Position numbers and translations under genes: made by a program
Source of the DNA: Methanosarcina barkeri MS
GTDB taxonomy: Archaea; Halobacteriota; Methanosarcinia; Methanosarcinales; Methanosarcinaceae
NCBI RefSeq assembly: GCF_000970025.1
Contig: NZ_CP009528.1
Coordinates: 3,955,168-4,019,167, forward strand
Length of the DNA: 64,000 nucleotides
Direction of reading: 5' to 3'
Shown here: in pieces, positions 61,776 to 64,000 of the stretch
How positions within the stretch are numbered: the first letter of the stretch is position 1
Layout: each line of letters starts with the position of its first letter
The notes under the pieces: model-generated
Told to the model about the DNA's origin: nothing
The model's input: only the letters and a program-made list of their open reading frames with translations
The model's database searches: none

Positions 61776-63056
61776 TTACTTCTTCCTATCGTACTCTTCG
61801 GACTTGAGGCCAGCCCTCTCATTGAAAGAGTCTACAGCGTCCAGCAGATCCTGCTGGGTAAGTATTTTACGCTCTTCGAGAAGAGCACCCAGGACAGCTT
61901 CCCTTATAACGACACGCAGGTCCGAACCTGAATAACCTTCTGTCAATTCCGCAATTACCCCTGTGTCATAATCCCCTTCGATGTGCCGGGTTACGATATT
62001 CAGTATATCTTTACGCATCTCAAGGTCAGGGAGGGGAAAATGAACAATCTCGTCAAAGCGTCTCCAGGCTGCACTATCGAGCATGCGGGGGTGGTTGGTC
62101 GCGGCAATAAGAAGAACTCCATGATCCACAAGGCTGATCTCATCTATGGCCTTAAGAAGGGTATTTACTGCTCGCTTAATGGCAGCATTCTCGTCAGACG
62201 TTCTTGCTTTTGCTACGAAATCGAGCTCATCTATGAAAAGAATGCAGGGATTCAATTTCTTTGCAAGCAAAAAGACTCTGTCAATATTCTTTGCAGTCTC
62301 ACCAAGATACTGATCTGTTATCATGGAGAGTTTGACCTCAACAAACGGGATTGAGAGCCGTTCTGAAAGTGCACGGGCAACCGAGGTCTTTCCGGTTCCA
62401 GGAGGACCGACAAACAGGAGTTTTCCGATATCATGCAAGCCGATCTCCCGCAGGTATTCCCTGTACTCGATGGCTTTTGTGATCTTTTCAACTTCGTTCT
62501 TCTGTTCCCCGGTGAGCACAAGGTCTCTGACTTTTTGTTTTACATCCTCAGGAGCGATAATAACCGCGAGTTTCAGCATATCTTCGCTTTTGTCCTCTTT
62601 CCGAATCTCCGCTATCTTGGACTCTATCCATTCCCTATCGGATTCCTTAGGACTTATTTTCGTCTTTGCAAGCGCATAATTTGCAGCCTCATCCTTTCTT
62701 ATTTTTTCAAAGTAATAAGCCAGGACAGGGTTATTTTCAATCCTTTCCTGGGAACCTTCCTGCTTTTCAAACCATTCTGCAGCAAGTTCGAAAGCGCTCA
62801 GACGAAGTTCAAAGTGAGACTTGTCAGTATTTATGAAGGGGACGTTCCTTACGATTTTTTCGATATCCTTAAGCCCATACAATTTTTCAATACGAATAAA
62901 TGTGGCTGTGATGGGTTTGGGAACTGTTTTTTCTGTGCTACTCCAGTAGTTTTTTCGGATGTTTTTTGGAAGATCATTTACATCCAGTTCTGGATAGCGA
63001 TTATAGATCTCTGCAGTTAGCAGTAGTTCTACGATATCTAATATAGTGCCTGACAT
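61776..63056 (-). CDS. AAA ATPase, proteasomal ATPase-like
   Basis: 426 residues. A helical N-terminal domain of about 200 residues with no known match, then an AAA module: Walker A GPPGTGKT (217-224), Walker B CILFIDELD (271-279), sensor 1 LLIAATNH, arginine finger LDSAAWRRFDEIVHFPLPD, sensor 2 YSGSDLRVVIREAV. Belongs with Cdc48/RPT-type ATPases by these motifs; hexameric. The target is unknown. AGGT lies before ATG; the MBL hydrolase gene follows by two bases. Confidence 0.9.
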   Translation of the reverse strand: MSGTILDIVELLLTAEIYNRYPELDVNDLPKNIRKNYWSSTEKTVPKPITATFIRIEKLYGLKDIEKIVRNVPFINTDKSHFELRLSAFELAAEWFEKQEGSQERIENNPVLAYYFEKIRKDEAANYALAKTKISPKESDREWIESKIAEIRKEDKSEDMLKLAVIIAPEDVKQKVRDLVLTGEQKNEVEKITKAIEYREYLREIGLHDIGKLLFVGPPGTGKTSVARALSERLSIPFVEVKLSMITDQYLGETAKNIDRVFLLAKKLNPCILFIDELDFVAKARTSDENAAIKRAVNTLLKAIDEISLVDHGVLLIAATNHPRMLDSAAWRRFDEIVHFPLPDLEMRKDILNIVTRHIEGDYDTGVIAELTEGYSGSDLRVVIREAVLGALLEERKILTQQDLLDAVDSFNERAGLKSEEYDRKK

Positions 63057-63533
63057 GTTTTTACCTGTTGCATGCTTGGACTAATCCACTATCAAGTGTT
63101 GGGCACTCAAATGCGGTAAGTTCTTAAATTCGTCTTTAATTTGTTAAACCAAGTAATTGGTTTTCTTCGATGATAAAATTTACGAAGCAGCCGGCAGTAA
63201 AAGGAAAAAAACCGGCTGGAGATGATAACTTTATCTAGCAGAACACATTATCATCTATTCTATCTCTTTCGGGAGTCAAGCATATTTTCGGAAAAAGCAT
63301 TTGCAATCCCGAAAAATGTCTCACTTTCAGAGAGTAATTGTGAATTCTGGAAATAGCTAATTGTCTCCGCGTAGATTTTCGCATCTTAGAGACAATTCAA
63401 TCTATATAGCTTGTTTCTGGGATATCACGGAATTATCAAAACTTCTGCATTATCAGAACTAGTATATTAAAACTATCATTCCTAAGATATCTCTATCTAA
63501 GGAAATCCAGAATTATCCCTAGAGGACCATTGC
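63057..63533. other. Divergent region upstream of purC
   Basis: No gene. Contains an inverted repeat (63359-63397) and a TATA-like box (63401-63409). Confidence 0.6.
63359..63409 (+). promoter_or_regulatory. Inverted repeat and TATA box before purC
   Basis: AATTGTCTC (63359-63367) and GAGACAATT (63389-63397) with a 21-base loop lie directly before the TATA-like TCTATATAG (63401-63409). The position upstream of the TATA box fits an activator or nucleosome-like regulator; initiation would fall near 63427, about 107 bases before ATG. Confidence 0.45.
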
Positions 63534-64000
63534 ATGACAAGAGAACAACTCTATTCAGGGAAAGCAAAAACTATCTATAAGACGGATGATCCTGACACCC
63601 TTATTACCGAATTCCGAAACAGTCTGACTGCATTTAACGGAGAAAAGAAAGGGGAAATGGAAAAAAAAGGGTATTATAATGCTCAGATCTCAAAAAAAAT
63701 TTTTGAGATGCTCGAAGCCGAGGGGATAAAGACTCATTTTGTCGAAATGCTTTCTGACATCGATATGCTTGTGAAGAAAGTCGAGATTATAAAAATCGAG
63801 GTCATTGTCAGGAATATTGCCGCAGGTTCGATTACAAAAAGATATCCCATTAAAGAAGGCACGGTTTTCAAGACTCCTGTACTTGTTTTTGACTTCAAAA
63901 ACGATGAGTATGGAGATCCCATGCTAAATGACGATATTGCTCTTGCACTTGGGTTAGCAACACCGGAAGAGCTCGCCACACTCAGGAAATTCGCTCTGAA
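63534..64000 (+). CDS. purC: SAICAR synthetase, 3' end outside the window
   Basis: The first 155 residues are visible. PurC joins aspartate to CAIR with ATP in purine synthesis. [37 protein letters not shown] is the start, [26 protein letters not shown] the ATP/CAIR part, [21 protein letters not shown] the next motif. GAGG lies 9 bases before ATG at 63534. The frame runs off the end of the window. Confidence 0.96.
   Translation, partial: MTREQLYSGKAKTIYKTDDPDTLITEFRNSLTAFNGEKKGEMEKKGYYNAQISKKIFEMLEAEGIKTHFVEMLSDIDMLVKKVEIIKIEVIVRNIAAGSITKRYPIKEGTVFKTPVLVFDFKNDEYGDPMLNDDIALALGLATPEELATLRKFAL

Overview
The window is a stretch of a Methanosarcina-type methanogen chromosome. Reasons: archaeal promoter architecture (TATA-like boxes such as TTTATATA, GGTG/GGAGG ribosome sites), AT-rich spacers full of short tandem repeats, and family content typical of Methanosarcina: UPF0228 paralogues, UPF0292 Toprim protein, DUF356- and DUF5350-like small proteins, a class II photolyase close to the known M. 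mazei enzyme, NikR, a coenzyme F390 synthetase-like enzyme and a riboflavin reductase of the archaeal type. I cannot name the species. No rRNA, tRNA or CRISPR array was recognised.

Layout. 1-6.3 kb: 3' part of a methyltransferase gene, two tandem UPF0228 genes, a DUF4352-like relic, a PspC-domain peptide, a serine-acetyltransferase-like protein, a transglutaminase-like exported protein. 6.3-12.5 kb: a DUF523/DUF1722 protein, a peroxiredoxin and the proline genes proA, proB, proC on the minus strand. 13.6-20.6 kb: a coupled pair of small genes (the second DUF356-like), UPF0292, UPF0235, a tandemly duplicated mini-gene not visible to ordinary ORF calling, then amidohydrolase, UspA, four-CBS protein and the riboflavin reductase on the plus strand, and a cysteine-cluster protein on the minus strand. 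20.7-26.0 kb: a 57-residue DUF5350-like protein, tandem repeats interrupted by a MITE-like insert, a two-gene fluoride channel, MoeA with a MoaD/ThiS carrier, and a TIGR03663-type membrane glycosyltransferase. 26.4-34.9 kb: HNH endonuclease, P-type cation ATPase, FAD oxidoreductase, DUF3303 protein with a structured leader, aldehyde dehydrogenase. 34.4-42.5 kb: MFS transporter with MarR regulator and operator, DUF2298 membrane protein, GT2/flippase-like protein, ArsR, NikR. 43-50 kb: F390 synthetase-like enzyme and a five-gene uptake operon. 50.7-64 kb: a broken zinc-ribbon gene, a NifX/DUF4405/DUF169 trio, zinc-finger/HTH regulators around an AhpD-like protein, a PadR-controlled split permease, T4 endonuclease V-like and photolyase DNA repair genes, an AAA ATPase with an MBL hydrolase, and the start of purC.

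The most unusual system is the operon at 44799-50074 (minus strand): lipoprotein binding protein, class I methyltransferase, a radical SAM protein whose C-terminal half resembles a cytoplasmic periplasmic-binding-protein domain, permease and ATPase. The genes overlap or nearly touch, and one promoter with a palindrome over the predicted transcription start precedes them. This suggests import of a metal chelate or organometallic cofactor that is then chemically modified inside the cell. Also notable are a pair of 80-bp inverted-repeat elements in opposite orientation, a zinc-finger regulator pair around an AhpD-like gene, and several genes whose apparent start codons are missing or non-standard.
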